DNA of 64,000 bases from DASUAS01 sp963809795. Lineage in GTDB: Bacteria > Actinomycetota > Acidimicrobiia > IMCC26256 > DASPTH01. Under the pieces are notes generated by a model. That model searched no databases, was not told the origin of the DNA, and was given only the letters and a program-made list of their open reading frames with translations. This document shows, piece after piece, positions 17,824 through 26,822 of the stretch (positions within the stretch are counted from its first letter, which is position 1; the number at the start of each line of letters is the position of its first letter). The stretch spans positions 1 to 64,000 of the forward strand of contig CAWELN010000007.1 in the NCBI GenBank assembly GCA_963809795.1, read 5' to 3'. Both the position numbers and the translations under genes were made by a program.

Positions 17824-18737
17824 GACGGGGTCTCCCTTCCGCGTGGGCGGATCAGCACCTCTTGCACCACGGTCGCCACGAGGTGTCCGTCGGTGTCGTG
17901 GATCGCACCCCGCACGAGGCCGCGGTGGCCCGAGATGGCGAGCGTCTCCTGCGTGTGCAGGTGCCACCGGTCGAACCGGACCGGGCGGTGGAACCAGAGC
18001 GCGTGGTCGAGGCTGAAGCCGGTGAACTGCGTGGACGCACCGCCCTCCGGGTATGAGCGGAACGCCATGTCGAGCAGCAGGTAGTCGCTCGCGTACGCGA
18101 GCAGTGCCGCGTGCAGGACCGGGTCGTCGCCGACGGCGCGCGGCAGCCGCATCCAGTGCGAGCGCGTGCCGTCGGTCGGGGCGCCCCCCAGGAAGGTCGG
18201 CGCCTCGCCGATGCGTAGGTCCAGCGGGGGTGGTTGCTCGACCCAGTTCACCGAGTGCCGGCGCAGCTCCGGGGGCACGTCGCGCACCCAGTCCTGGAGC
18301 CGGGGCAGCTCGTCGGGCCCCGGCACCAACGGTGGCGGACCGGCGACCTGGGGGTCGGGCGGGTTCGCGTGGAACGAGGCCATGAGGATGAGGAGCGGCC
18401 GAGAGCCCTGGGTGACGGTCACGCGTCGGGTGGAGACGGAACGCCCGTCGCGCACCCGGTCGACCACCAGGTCCAGCGGTGCTTCAGGGGTGCCCGCCTC
18501 GACGAAGTACGCGTGCAGGGAGTGGGGGAGCTTGCCCGACACGGTGGCGCTCGCCGCGAGCAGGGCCTGCGCGACGGTCTGCCCGCCGAAGACGCGGTCG
18601 AAGCGCCCGGGCTCGCCGACGACCCGGAAGCGATCGGCCTGCTCGACGCGCTCGAGCTCGAGTGCGTCGAGCAGGCCGTCGAGCGCGAGGAGGATGGCCC
18701 GCTCGAGCGTTCCGTCGCCGTCGCCTGCGGGCGTCAT
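17820..18737 (-). CDS. tesB: Acyl-CoA thioesterase II (TesB family)
   Basis: The 305-residue double-hotdog enzyme hydrolyses medium/long acyl-CoA. The N-terminal hotdog has FRVVGEPGRFDRVFGGQTVAQALLAA, with PHSLHAYFVEAGTPEAPLDL and VRDGRSVSTRRVTVTQG. The C-terminal hotdog holds the catalytic set in context: Asp in LLAYASDYLLLD, Ser in place of Thr in FSLDHALWFHRP, and Gln in VVQEVLIRPRG. This is full length for TesB. ATG 18737 is used; a GTG eight codons upstream (18761) is possible. It is translationally coupled to the VOC gene. Confidence 0.93.
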   Translation of the reverse strand: MTPAGDGDGTLERAILLALDGLLDALELERVEQADRFRVVGEPGRFDRVFGGQTVAQALLAASATVSGKLPHSLHAYFVEAGTPEAPLDLVVDRVRDGRSVSTRRVTVTQGSRPLLILMASFHANPPDPQVAGPPPLVPGPDELPRLQDWVRDVPPELRRHSVNWVEQPPPLDLRIGEAPTFLGGAPTDGTRSHWMRLPRAVGDDPVLHAALLAYASDYLLLDMAFRSYPEGGASTQFTGFSLDHALWFHRPVRFDRWHLHTQETLAISGHRGLVRGAIHDTDGHLVATVVQEVLIRPRGRETPS

Positions 18738-18870
18738 CGTGTCGGAGGCCTCGGATGTCACCCGGACATGGCTAGCACGCGACGGCACGTCGGTTGTTTG
18801 AGCCGTCCGCGGCGCCTGTGAGACGATTCGCTCCGAGTCGCAGCGGCGCGAGACCAAGGGGGTCCTGCCG

Positions 18871-19794
18871 GTGTTGAGCGGCGAGAAGATCCTCATCACC
18901 GGGCCCGCAGGTCGCATCGCGTTCGGCCTCGCGCGATCACTCGTCGCCGACAACGAGGTCTGGGGGATCGCCCGCTTCCGCGACCCGGCCACGCGCGAGA
19001 AGGTCGAGGCGCTCGGCGTGACGACCCGCGCCGTCGACCTCGCGAGCGGCGACTACGGCGACCTCCCCACCGACTTCACCCACCTGCTCCACCTCGCGGC
19101 CGACTTCAGCGCCGACGACTACGACCAGGCGCTCCGGGTGAACGCGGAGGGCACCGGGTTCGTGCTCCAGCACTGTCGCAACGCCACGTCGGCGTTGGTG
19201 ATGTCGACGGTGACCGTCTACAAGCCGAACCCGGACCCCTGGCACCCCTTCCGGGAGGATGACCCGCTCGGCGACGCGATGGCGCCGCCGTCGGCGCCGT
19301 ACTCGGTGTCGAAGATCGCCGAGGAGGGGGTGGCGCGCTACTGCGCCCGCTCCTTCGACCTGCCGGTCACCATCGCGCGCATGGGCGCCGCGTACAGCGA
19401 CCAGAGCGGCCTCCCGGTCTGGCACCTCGACGCCATCGCCGCCGGTGAGCCGGTACGGACCCGCTGGGACCCGATGCCGTACAGCCCCATCCACGACGAC
19501 GACATCTGCGCGCAGTTGGAGCCGCTGCTCGACGCGGCGAGCGTTCCCGCGACCGTCGTGAACTGGTGTGGGGACGAGCCGGTCAGCGTGCAGGAGTACT
19601 CGGCGTTCTTCGGCGAGCTCCTCGGCGTCGACGTGAAGGTGCTGGTGGAGGAGATCCCGGGCGCGTCGCGCGGTTCGGTGGGGGACCGCACGATGCGCAC
19701 CGCGATCACCGGCCCCTGCCGGGTCGGCTGGCGAGAGGGATTCCGTCGCGTCGCGGAGCACTTCTATCCCGACCGGGTGCAGCAGGGGAGCTGA
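18871..19794 (+). CDS. NAD(P)-dependent epimerase/dehydratase (extended SDR)
   Basis: 307 residues of the extended short-chain dehydrogenase fold. The dinucleotide loop is KILITGPAGRIAFGLARSL (GxxGxxA), HLLHLAADFSADD is the NAD-contact strand, the active site is VMSTVTVYK plus YSVSKIAEE (Tyr-x3-Lys), and the C-terminal substrate region includes PYSPIHDDDICAQLEPLL. A sugar nucleotide or sterol substrate cannot be told apart. GTG 18871 follows AAGGGGG. Its stop overlaps the sulfotransferase start (TGATG), so the two act in one operon. Confidence 0.85.
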   Translation: MLSGEKILITGPAGRIAFGLARSLVADNEVWGIARFRDPATREKVEALGVTTRAVDLASGDYGDLPTDFTHLLHLAADFSADDYDQALRVNAEGTGFVLQHCRNATSALVMSTVTVYKPNPDPWHPFREDDPLGDAMAPPSAPYSVSKIAEEGVARYCARSFDLPVTIARMGAAYSDQSGLPVWHLDAIAAGEPVRTRWDPMPYSPIHDDDICAQLEPLLDAASVPATVVNWCGDEPVSVQEYSAFFGELLGVDVKVLVEEIPGASRGSVGDRTMRTAITGPCRVGWREGFRRVAEHFYPDRVQQGS

Positions 19795-20964
19795 TGGCGG
19801 CATCATCCATGAAGCCGACGACGTCGCGGTACCCGAGCGCCGAGGCGCTCATGGCCGACGCGACGGAGACGACCGGCCTCACCGACTTCGGCCCGGGCGA
19901 CTTCCGCGAGGGACTCGACGTGCTGCTCGAAAGCCTGGCGCGCGACGCCGATCTGAGCCCCGCGACCGACGCCTCCGTCGTGGACGATCTCCGCCGGCGC
20001 CTGGTGAATCGCCTCGAGGTCGAGGCGTGGTACCGCGACCATCCGGAGCTGCTCGAGCTGCCGGTGCGCGGTCCCGATCGACATCAACGGCCTGCCGCGC
20101 ACCGGCACCACCGCGCTCGCCAACATGATGTCGCTCGATCCGCAGTTCCGCGGCCTGCGCCAATGGGAGCAGATGCAGCCGTGCCCGCCGCCGACGACCG
20201 AGGGCGAGGCCACCGACCCGCGGCGGTTGCAGCTCGCCCGGGAGAACGAGCAGCTCTCGCCCGAGCTGAAGGCGATGCACCTCTACGAGGTCGACGCGAC
20301 GGTCGAGGACACGTGGTTGCTCGGCATGGCCTTCCACGGGCAGCAGTACACGGTCCCGGTGTACGGCTACCACGCGTGGTGGCGCACGGCCGACCTGACC
20401 CCGACGTTCCGGTACCACCGGCGGGTCGTGACCCTCCTGCAGTCACAGCGTCCGCCCGACCTCTGGTTGTTCAAGGCGCCGCACCACAATTTCGACCTGG
20501 AAGCGATCGTGGCCGCCTATCCCGACGCGCGCTTCGTCATGACGCACCGCGACCCGGCCAAGTCCGTGCCGTCGTGGGCGAGCATCGTGTCCACCATCTT
20601 CCCTGAGTCGCAGGGACCGCGCGACCTGCACCGGGTCGGTCGAGAGGTGTCCGAGCACCTGCGCGTGGGTGTGGAACACGCCATCGCCGCCCGGTCGCGC
20701 CTCGGCGAGGACCGCTTCCTCGACGTCCACCACCGCGACCTGATCGCCGACCCGATGGGCACGGTGCGTGCGGTCTACGAATTCCTCGGGTTCGAGCTGC
20801 GCCCGCCGGTCGAGCAGAGGTTGCGCGACTGGCAGGAGGCCAACCGGTCCGGCGCGCACGGGACGCACCGCTACACGGCCGAGCAGTTCGGCCTCAGCAC
20901 GGCCCAACTGCGCTCCGACTACGACTTCTACGTCCGCCACTTCGACGTCGCGCTCGAAGCTTGA
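19794..20964 (+). CDS. Sulfotransferase-family protein, interrupted by a frameshift
   Basis: The first about 90 residues (from ATG 19794) run to near 20065. There the frame changes within GTGCGCGGTCCCGATC, and the PAPS-binding 5' loop DINGLPRTGTTALANMMS continues in the new frame to the stop at 20962. Downstream are WLFKAPHHNFDLEAIVAAYP and the 3'-phosphate motif FVMTHRDPAKSVPSWASIVS. This is the actinobacterial sulfotransferase_3-like group, full length (about 390 residues) once joined. It would transfer sulfate from PAPS to a hydroxyl group. The upstream epimerase and downstream gene are co-oriented and close. The intact homology on both sides suggests an indel error. Confidence 0.82.
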
Positions 20965-20992
20965 CCGACCTCACCGCCGAGGAGACCCGCGC

Positions 20993-22198
20993 ATGACGGA
21001 ATCCGGCAACCGCTCGCTGCCCAGCTGGGCCGACCAGATGCGGGCGCTCGAACGGGTGAGCGACAACCTGATGGCCACCTGGCGCCCCGACGGTGCGACC
21101 GCCGACGAGACCCAGGACATGAACAAGCTCGCGCTGTCGATCCTCGCCTGCGGCTACCTGTGCCGGGTCTACACCGACTCGCGTCGCCCGGTGTTCATGC
21201 CGCTGTGGAACTACGCGTTCAACCAGGGTGGACCCGACCCCGACTACGTCTACTCGACTGCCGAGATCGACTCCGATGGCGTGTACCGGATCTCGGGATA
21301 CCGCGGGACCTCGCGCTTCGTCGAGATCACGCAGCAGGGCTTCGACATGATGAGCCCGGCCGACATGGGCGCGGGCGGCCCGGCACCGCTCACCCACGAC
21401 CTCGACGAGGACGTCGCGCTCGACGACGACGGCTACTTCAGCGTCGTGCTCAGCCCCGAACGCCCCGCGGGTCACGACGGCGACTGGTGGGAGCTGGCCC
21501 CGGGCACCCGTCGGCTCCTGATGCGGAAATGCGCGTGCGACTGGAACCACGAGCTCGACGCCCGGGTCGCGATCGAGCGAGTCGACGACGGCGGTGCCGA
21601 CATGACGCCCGAGGAGATCGCGCGCCGCTTCTCCGACCTCGCGGCCTGGATCGAGGGCATGATCGGCTTCGACATGCAGCTGGTGCGGTACTACCGGGAG
21701 CACCACGGGGTGAACACGTTCCTCCGTTCGACGAAGGTCGACGAGATGGGTGGGTTGCCGAAGCAGGCCTACTACGACGGCATCCACGAGATCGACGACG
21801 ACGAAGCGCTGATCGTGGAGACCGCGCTCCCGGAGCGGGTCCGGTATTGGCAGATGCTGGTCGCGGACGACCGCTTCTGCACCATCGACTGGGTGAACCG
21901 GCAGTCGAGCATCAACGACGCGCAGGCGTACCTCGACGGCGACGGCAAGTTCCGCGCCGTCATCTCGCGCCTCGATCCCGGCGTGCCCAACTGGCTCGAC
22001 AAGGCCGACTACCCGTGGGGCGTCATCCAGATGCGGTGGAACCGGGCCAGCGACTATCCCGATCCGACCATCAAGAAGGTGCCACTGGCCGACGTGCGTG
22101 AGCACCTTCCCGCGGACACGCCCGTCGTCACTCCGGCCGAGCGTCAGGAGCAGCTGCGCCGGCGGCGCGAAGGCGCGCAGCTGCGACGCATCTGGTAG
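20993..22198 (+). CDS. Conserved protein of unknown function (possible DUF1214-like)
   Basis: 401 residues, no signal peptide or membrane helix. The central part RISGYRGTSRFVEITQQGFD and YFSVVLSPERPAG, with WWELAPGTRRLLMRKCACDW, resembles the beta-rich DUF1254/DUF1214 proteins. The C-terminal part DKADYPWGVIQMRWNRASDYP adds support, but I assign this only tentatively. The gene begins 29 nt after the sulfotransferase stop, with GAGGAG upstream of ATG 20993, so it probably shares that operon and substrate. It ends 1 nt from the convergent coiled-coil gene. Confidence 0.65.
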   Translation: MTESGNRSLPSWADQMRALERVSDNLMATWRPDGATADETQDMNKLALSILACGYLCRVYTDSRRPVFMPLWNYAFNQGGPDPDYVYSTAEIDSDGVYRISGYRGTSRFVEITQQGFDMMSPADMGAGGPAPLTHDLDEDVALDDDGYFSVVLSPERPAGHDGDWWELAPGTRRLLMRKCACDWNHELDARVAIERVDDGGADMTPEEIARRFSDLAAWIEGMIGFDMQLVRYYREHHGVNTFLRSTKVDEMGGLPKQAYYDGIHEIDDDEALIVETALPERVRYWQMLVADDRFCTIDWVNRQSSINDAQAYLDGDGKFRAVISRLDPGVPNWLDKADYPWGVIQMRWNRASDYPDPTIKKVPLADVREHLPADTPVVTPAERQEQLRRRREGAQLRRIW

Positions 22199-22199
22199 C

Positions 22200-22865
22200 T
22201 CACTCGACCAGCTCGTCGTGCTCGGGCGGTGGCCCGGTCGTGGTGATCCGCTGCGTGACGGCCTCGGGATCCGCTGCCGCGCCGGCGTCGGTGTCGGCGT
22301 CGGCTTCGGTGACGGGCGCGGCTTCCTCTGCCTCGGCGGCCGACGGTTCGTCGTCGATGGCTTCGGCGTCGAACAGCTTGACCTCCGCGGGCGGGCGCGG
22401 CGCCATCCCGGGTGCGTATCCCTGATAGCGCTCCGTCGCTTCGACGATCTGGCCGCCGAGCGCGATGAGCCGCTGGAGCAGCTCTTCGCGGACGTCGGAG
22501 AGCTCGTCGATCTCGCGTTGGATGGCGTCCCGGTGCGCGAGCGCGTCGTTGACGGTGCGCTCGGCCTCGGTCGCCGCGGCAAGGGTGGTGGCCTCGCTCT
22601 CGGTCCGGGCGCGTTCGCGGATCTCCTCGGCCTCTTCGTTGGCGAGTTGGAGGATGGCGGCGAGCCGTTCGGAGATGCCGACGGTGCCGGGCGACGACGC
22701 CAGCTCGCGGCGGCACTGCGCGAGGGCGGTCTCGGCCTTGCGGGCGCGCTCCTCGACCTGGACCGAGTACTCCGTGTACGACGCGAGGTACTCGTCGACC
22801 TGCGCCCGGTCGTAGCCCCGGAGCGCATGGGAGAAGTCCGGTGCTTGCCGCTCGCTGATGCTCAT
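22200..22865 (-). CDS. DivIVA-like coiled-coil protein
   Basis: 222 residues. The N-terminal segment PDFSHALRGYDRAQVDEYLASY is the membrane-curvature-sensing DivIVA/GpsB-type motif. A long charged coiled coil (about residues 30-150) follows, then an acidic, proline/alanine-rich tail. Such proteins mark cell poles or septa and recruit growth machinery in actinobacteria. The tail is unlike Wag31, so this is a paralogue rather than the main polar-growth protein. ATG 22865 is used; GTG 22871 is possible. A second related coiled-coil gene lies at 54553. Confidence 0.75.
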   Translation of the reverse strand: MSISERQAPDFSHALRGYDRAQVDEYLASYTEYSVQVEERARKAETALAQCRRELASSPGTVGISERLAAILQLANEEAEEIRERARTESEATTLAAATEAERTVNDALAHRDAIQREIDELSDVREELLQRLIALGGQIVEATERYQGYAPGMAPRPPAEVKLFDAEAIDDEPSAAEAEEAAPVTEADADTDAGAAADPEAVTQRITTTGPPPEHDELVE

Positions 22866-22942
22866 GTGCACGCTCCAAGGTGCCGGCGAAACGTCAATGA
22901 TCGCGCCGATGATCGCTGCACGCGTGGCCGCAGTGAAACCGG

Positions 22943-22948
22943 TAGCGT
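22943..22948 (+). promoter_or_regulatory. Putative -10 element (TAGCGT) for a leaderless gene
   Basis: TAGCGT ends 6 nt before GTG 22955 and no Shine-Dalgarno sequence lies between. Confidence 0.45.
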
Positions 22949-22954
22949 CAGCGC

Positions 22955-24238
22955 GTGACGAGCCGGGGCGCGAATGATGCCGCCGACCTCCGGGCGCGTG
23001 CACTGGCCGTCCTCGAGGGCAACCACCGCGCGGGGTACACGGTCCCGGCGGAGGGCTTGTACCCGTACCAGTGGTGTTGGGACTCCGGCCCGATCGCGCT
23101 CGGGTGGGCGGCGGCGGGGAAGTGGGACGACGCGTGGGCGGAGCTGCGTCGGCTGCTGTCGGCGCAGTGGGCGTCGGGCATGGTCCCGCACATCGTGTTC
23201 TGGGAGTCCTGCGACGACTACTTCCCCGGCCCCGAGGTGTGGGGGACGTCGCACGCGCCCCCGACGACGGGGATCACCCAGCCACCGCTGCCGATCTCGA
23301 GCGCGGCGCGGCTGTTCGTCGCCGATCCCGACCGGGACCGCGCCCGCGCGATGTTGGCGGCGATGTGGCCGGGGCTGGTGGCGTGGATCGAGTGGATCGC
23401 CCGCGCCCGCCGCGGGCCGCACGGCGGCTGCGTGATCGTGCATCCCTGGGAGTCGGGGATGGACAACGCGCCGTGTTGGGATGCGCCATTGCGACACGTG
23501 CCGAGCGCGAGCGACCCGCACCTCGAACGTCGTGATGTGGCGACGGTCGCGGCCGCGCACCGACCGACCGATCACGACTACCGCCGCTACCTGGGCATCG
23601 TCGAACGGCTGCGCGCTGCAGGCTGGGACACCGAGCACCAGGCGGCGGTCAGCCCGTTCGCGGTCGAGGACGTCGCGTTCACCGCGATCGCGGCGCGCGC
23701 CGCGAGTGATCTCGGGCAGGTCGCGCCCGACGTCGGCGAGGACCCGGAGCCGCTCGAGCGGTTCGCCACCGAGGCGCGCGGCGCGCTGACGACGCTGTGG
23801 GACGACGAGGCGGGGTGGTTCCGTCCCTACGACGTGCGGGGGGAAGTACCGCTCGGCCCGTTGACGGCCGGTGGCCTGGCGGCGTTGTGGGCGGGCGGCG
23901 TGGAGGCCGCGCAGGTCGACCGCATGGTCGAGCGCCTCGACGGGTGGGCCGCGGCTGCGCCCTTCGGCGTCCCCACGTGCGACCCCACTGCGCCCGCGTT
24001 CGACCCCGAGCGCTACTGGCGCGGGCCGGCGTGGGTGCTCGTGAACTGGCTGGTGGCCGACGGCTTGACGCGTAGCGGCCATCCGGAGCGCGCCGAGCAG
24101 CTGCGAGCGTCGACGTTGGCGCTCGTCGAGCGCGCCGGCTTCAGCGAGTACTACGACGCGACGACGGGGCGGGGCATCGGAGGTCACGGGTTCTCGTGGT
24201 CGGCCGCGCTCACGCTTGCGTGGTTGATCCCCATTTGA
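22955..24238 (+). CDS. GH63-type glycoside hydrolase (mannosylglycerate/glucosylglycerate hydrolase-like)
   Basis: The 427-residue (alpha/alpha)6-barrel enzyme has the family segments LYPYQWCWDSGPIALGWA, the WESGMDN motif with general-acid candidate Asp170, YWRGPAWVLVNWLVADGL, and GFSEYYDATTGRG with general-base candidate Glu398, then FSWSAALTLAWL. These match GH63 enzymes acting on mannosylglycerate or glucosylglycerate, compatible-solute glycosides in actinobacteria. The exact sugar is uncertain. A related oligosaccharide hydrolase is possible. The gene is monocistronic, with GTG 22955 six nt after a -10-like hexamer. Confidence 0.82.
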   Translation: MTSRGANDAADLRARALAVLEGNHRAGYTVPAEGLYPYQWCWDSGPIALGWAAAGKWDDAWAELRRLLSAQWASGMVPHIVFWESCDDYFPGPEVWGTSHAPPTTGITQPPLPISSAARLFVADPDRDRARAMLAAMWPGLVAWIEWIARARRGPHGGCVIVHPWESGMDNAPCWDAPLRHVPSASDPHLERRDVATVAAAHRPTDHDYRRYLGIVERLRAAGWDTEHQAAVSPFAVEDVAFTAIAARAASDLGQVAPDVGEDPEPLERFATEARGALTTLWDDEAGWFRPYDVRGEVPLGPLTAGGLAALWAGGVEAAQVDRMVERLDGWAAAAPFGVPTCDPTAPAFDPERYWRGPAWVLVNWLVADGLTRSGHPERAEQLRASTLALVERAGFSEYYDATTGRGIGGHGFSWSAALTLAWLIPI

Positions 24239-24252
24239 CCACTCGCCGCCGA

Positions 24253-24258
24253 TAGCAT
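24253..24258 (+). promoter_or_regulatory. Putative -10 element (TAGCAT)
   Basis: TAGCAT ends 8 nt before ATG 24267. No Shine-Dalgarno sequence is present, so a leaderless or near-leaderless transcript is likely. Confidence 0.4.
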
Positions 24259-24266
24259 CACCGCGC

Positions 24267-24995
24267 ATGCAGATCCTGGTGGTGAGCGATCTGCACTACA
24301 CGTTGAAGCAGCTCGACTGGGTGGCGGCCGCCGCCCCCGAGTACGACCTCGTCGTCGTCGCCGGTGACCTCCTCGACATCGCGTCGATCGTCGATCCCGA
24401 CGCGCAGATCGCGGTGGTCCTCGAGTACCTCACCCGCCTCGCGAGCCGCACGAAGGTCGCCGTGTGCTCCGGGAACCACGACCTCAACGCCCGCAACGAC
24501 CTCGACGAGCGCGCGGCGCGGTGGCTGGAGTCGGCGACCGCGGCCGGCGTCGTCATCGACGGCGCGCGGCTCGAGACCGACGACCTCCTGGTGACCGTGT
24601 GCGCGTTCTGGGACGGCCCGCGCTCGTGCGCGGTGGTCGACGCCCAGCTCGCCGAGGACGCGGCCCGGGTCGGCGACCGCACGTGGCTCTGGGTGTACCA
24701 CGCACCGCCGGACGCGTCACCGACCAGCTGGACCGGCAAGCGTCACTACGGCGACGAGGAGCTGTCGGCGTGGATCGACCGTCACCATCCCGACGTCGTC
24801 CTGTGCGGGCACGTCCACCAGTCCCCCTTCGTCGACGGCGGCGGCTGGTGCGATCGCATCGGCACCACGATGGTCTTCAACGCCGGCCGGCAGATCGGCC
24901 CCGTCCCCACGCACATCGAGATCGACACCGACCGCGGCACCGCGCGGTGGCAGTCGCTCGAGGCAGTCGAGGAGCGCGCGCTCGCCGGGAGCTAG
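24267..24995 (+). CDS. Metallophosphoesterase (calcineurin-like)
   Basis: 242 residues with the complete dinuclear-metal signature: VVSDLHYTL (D-x-H), VVVAGDLLDIAS (G-D), CSGNHDLN (GNHD), WVYHAPP (His) and VVLCGHVHQSP (GHxH). The substrate could be a nucleotide, phospholipid or cyclic nucleotide. The neighbouring cyclic-nucleotide-binding gene makes the last tempting, but this is inference. It ends in a CTAG where its TAG and the convergent gene's stop overlap by 4 nt. Confidence 0.88.
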   Translation: MQILVVSDLHYTLKQLDWVAAAAPEYDLVVVAGDLLDIASIVDPDAQIAVVLEYLTRLASRTKVAVCSGNHDLNARNDLDERAARWLESATAAGVVIDGARLETDDLLVTVCAFWDGPRSCAVVDAQLAEDAARVGDRTWLWVYHAPPDASPTSWTGKRHYGDEELSAWIDRHHPDVVLCGHVHQSPFVDGGGWCDRIGTTMVFNAGRQIGPVPTHIEIDTDRGTARWQSLEAVEERALAGS

Positions 24996-25474
24996 TACTC
25001 GGGGTCGGGATCGCGCTCGGACCGCAGCTCGCTGCGCGGGCCCGGGCCCTGCAGCAGGCTGCCGAGCACGACGTCGATCATGCCCAGGCCACCGTCGTGG
25101 TCGGCGTACTGGTGCTTGAGGTCGGCGAGGTAGGTGGTCATCACCTGGAGGCGTCCGGCGAGGAGCTGCGCCAGCGCGAGCGTGAGGCCGCCCTGGTCGA
25201 GCAGGGCGGGCGCGTCCTCGATCACCGCGACGACCGAGGGCTGGGTGGCGACGACGTCGGCGGTCGGTGGTACGCCGAGCAGGAGCGACATCTCGCCGAC
25301 GCACGCGCCCGGTTGCGAGATCGTGGTGATCGTCACGCCCGCCTTCTCGACGCGCAGCGCGCCCTCGATCAGCACGTACAGGCCTTCGACCGCACCGCCG
25401 TCGACGAGCACCACTTCGCCCGCGGCGAACGAACGACGCGGCGAGCTCTGGGCGATCGAGAGCAGTCCCTCCAC
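24992..25474 (-). CDS. Cyclic nucleotide-binding domain protein
   Basis: 160 residues. The beta-roll of CRP/PKA-type domains is clear: SFAAGEVVLVDGGAVEGLYV, then VLIEGALRVEKAG, ISQPGACVGEMSLLLGVPPTADVVA (phosphate-binding cassette region, G-E and a P-P-T-A variant) and a C-terminal helix pair. There is no DNA-binding domain, so it is a stand-alone sensor. The usual Arg contacting the cyclic phosphate is not evident in the cassette (T-A instead of R-[TS]-A), so ligand binding is uncertain. GTG 25474 begins the domain. Confidence 0.72.
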   Translation of the reverse strand: MEGLLSIAQSSPRRSFAAGEVVLVDGGAVEGLYVLIEGALRVEKAGVTITTISQPGACVGEMSLLLGVPPTADVVATQPSVVAVIEDAPALLDQGGLTLALAQLLAGRLQVMTTYLADLKHQYADHDGGLGMIDVVLGSLLQGPGPRSELRSERDPDPEY

Positions 25475-25554
25475 CGGCGGAGTATCGCACGGTGTCGGTG
25501 CGTGACTCCGACGCGACGGGACGGAACCGAAGGATGACCGCCACCTGACCGGGT

Positions 25555-26043
25555 TCAGAGGTCGGCCATCACCCCGGTGCGTTGCTCGACCTGCAGCACC
25601 GCGAGCGTGCGCCCGAGCCCGAGCCAGATCGAGAGGCACAGCGTGAGGTCGAGGATCTCGTCGTCGGCGAAACGCGAGTGCAGGCGGTCGAAGAACGCGT
25701 CGTCGAGACCCTGGTGGTCGACGGTGAACCGCTCGGCGTACTCGATGGCCAACCGCTGGCGCTCGCTGTAGCCGGGCCACGTGCGCCACTCGTCGAGGTG
25801 GCCGTAGTCGTCCTCGGTGACGCCCGCGTCGAGCATCGACTGCGCCCGGGCGGTGGAGCACGCCGAGCAGTCGTTCAGCTGCGCGACCCGGAGCCGCGCC
25901 ACCTCACGCTCGGTCGCCGGCAGGATGCTGCGGTGGTACACCGCGTCGATCATGTCGGTGACCGTGCCGGCCATCTCGGGGCGGAGGGCGAACACCCGCC
26001 GCCCGGCGGCGCCCGGACCGTCAGGGATCTCGATGCGTGCCAT
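25555..26043 (-). CDS. Carboxymuconolactone decarboxylase/AhpD-like protein
   Basis: 162 residues. The AhpD-type active-site region REVARLRVAQLNDCSACSTARA carries the CxxC pair. A helical tail (ILDLTLCLSIWLGLGRTLAVLQV) follows. Family members act as alkylhydroperoxidases or decarboxylases. The CxxC plus a nearby His-free context favour the thiol peroxidase type. ATG 26043 begins MARIEIPDG. It is transcribed in the same direction as the TetR gene 36 nt upstream, and probably regulated by it. Confidence 0.82.
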   Translation of the reverse strand: MARIEIPDGPGAAGRRVFALRPEMAGTVTDMIDAVYHRSILPATEREVARLRVAQLNDCSACSTARAQSMLDAGVTEDDYGHLDEWRTWPGYSERQRLAIEYAERFTVDHQGLDDAFFDRLHSRFADDEILDLTLCLSIWLGLGRTLAVLQVEQRTGVMADL

Positions 26044-26078
26044 GCGCGGGAGTGTACGGCGTCGGGCACTGACGGCGG

Positions 26079-26714
26079 TCAGCCGCCCGTACCGCACTCG
26101 GCACCGAACCGGGCGAGGACCACGTCGGTGGTGTCGGCCGCCGCCTCGGGTCCGAGGCGCTGGCCCCACACGACCGCACGCATGAACAACGGGCCCATGA
26201 GGAGGTCGTACACGAACGCGAAGTCGACGGATGGGGTGAGCTCGCCGCGGTCGACGCCGCGCTGGAGCACCTGGAACACCAGGGCCCGGCGGGGCATCAG
26301 GTACTCGGTGACGTAGCGCTCGGCGAGCTCCTCGTCGGTGGCCAGATCGGCGAGGAGCCCGGCGGTCACCCGGCGGCTCTCGGGCGAGCTGATCAGGCTG
26401 ACCTGGTGACGCTGGACCGCGATGAGGTCCTCGCGCAACGATCCGGTGTTCGGGGCGGGGAGCGCCAGCGCGCTGGAGTCCATGAGCGCGGCGACCACCA
26501 GCGCCGGCTTCGACGGCCACCGCCGGTAGATGGTCGGGCGCCCGACGCCGGCCTCGGCGGCGACCCCCTCGATGGTGAGCCCCTGGTAGCCGCGCCGGCG
26601 GAGGAGGGCGACCGTCGCGGTCAGGATCGCTTCGTCGCGGCTGGCGTCGCGCGGTCGACCGGGCCCGCGATGCGGGGTCGGTGCTTCGTCGGCGACGGGG
26701 TCCGGGGTGGTCAT
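26079..26714 (-). CDS. TetR/AcrR family transcriptional regulator
   Basis: 211 residues: a GRPRDASRDEAILTATVALL start and a DNA-binding helix-turn-helix TIEGVAAEAGVGRPTIYRRW, then the TetR_C_16-type half (YLMPRRALVFQVLQRGVDRGEL). ATG 26714 follows AGGAGCACC, so it is preferred to an in-frame ATG at 26753. The downstream CMD/AhpD-like gene is probably in its operon. The AT-rich divergent region at 26715-26822 is the likely operator site. Confidence 0.9.
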   Translation of the reverse strand: MTTPDPVADEAPTPHRGPGRPRDASRDEAILTATVALLRRRGYQGLTIEGVAAEAGVGRPTIYRRWPSKPALVVAALMDSSALALPAPNTGSLREDLIAVQRHQVSLISSPESRRVTAGLLADLATDEELAERYVTEYLMPRRALVFQVLQRGVDRGELTPSVDFAFVYDLLMGPLFMRAVVWGQRLGPEAAADTTDVVLARFGAECGTGG

Positions 26715-26822
26715 GGTGCTCCTGTGGATCGGTGGGAATTCAATTTCTACCACTTGCGTAACGGAATCCAGGAGTTTAAGGTGCCCGTGTAACGATACAT
26801 TGCCGCTCGAAATGGTGTCGTC
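26715..26822. promoter_or_regulatory. AT-rich divergent promoter/operator region between tetR and an ECF sigma gene
   Basis: This gap is conspicuously AT-rich for this genome. It contains GAATTCAATTTC, then the imperfect palindrome TGTAACGATACA at 26788-26799 and TACATT at 26796-26801, which could be the -10 of the ECF gene with a leader of about 15 nt. GTAACG occurs twice (near 26757 and 26789). These are candidate TetR sites. Confidence 0.45.

Noticed and set aside
26688..26753. Upstream start of the TetR gene at 26753
   Set aside because: ATG 26714 follows AGGAGCACC and gives the usual TetR N-terminus, while the extra 13 codons are in the AT-rich operator region.
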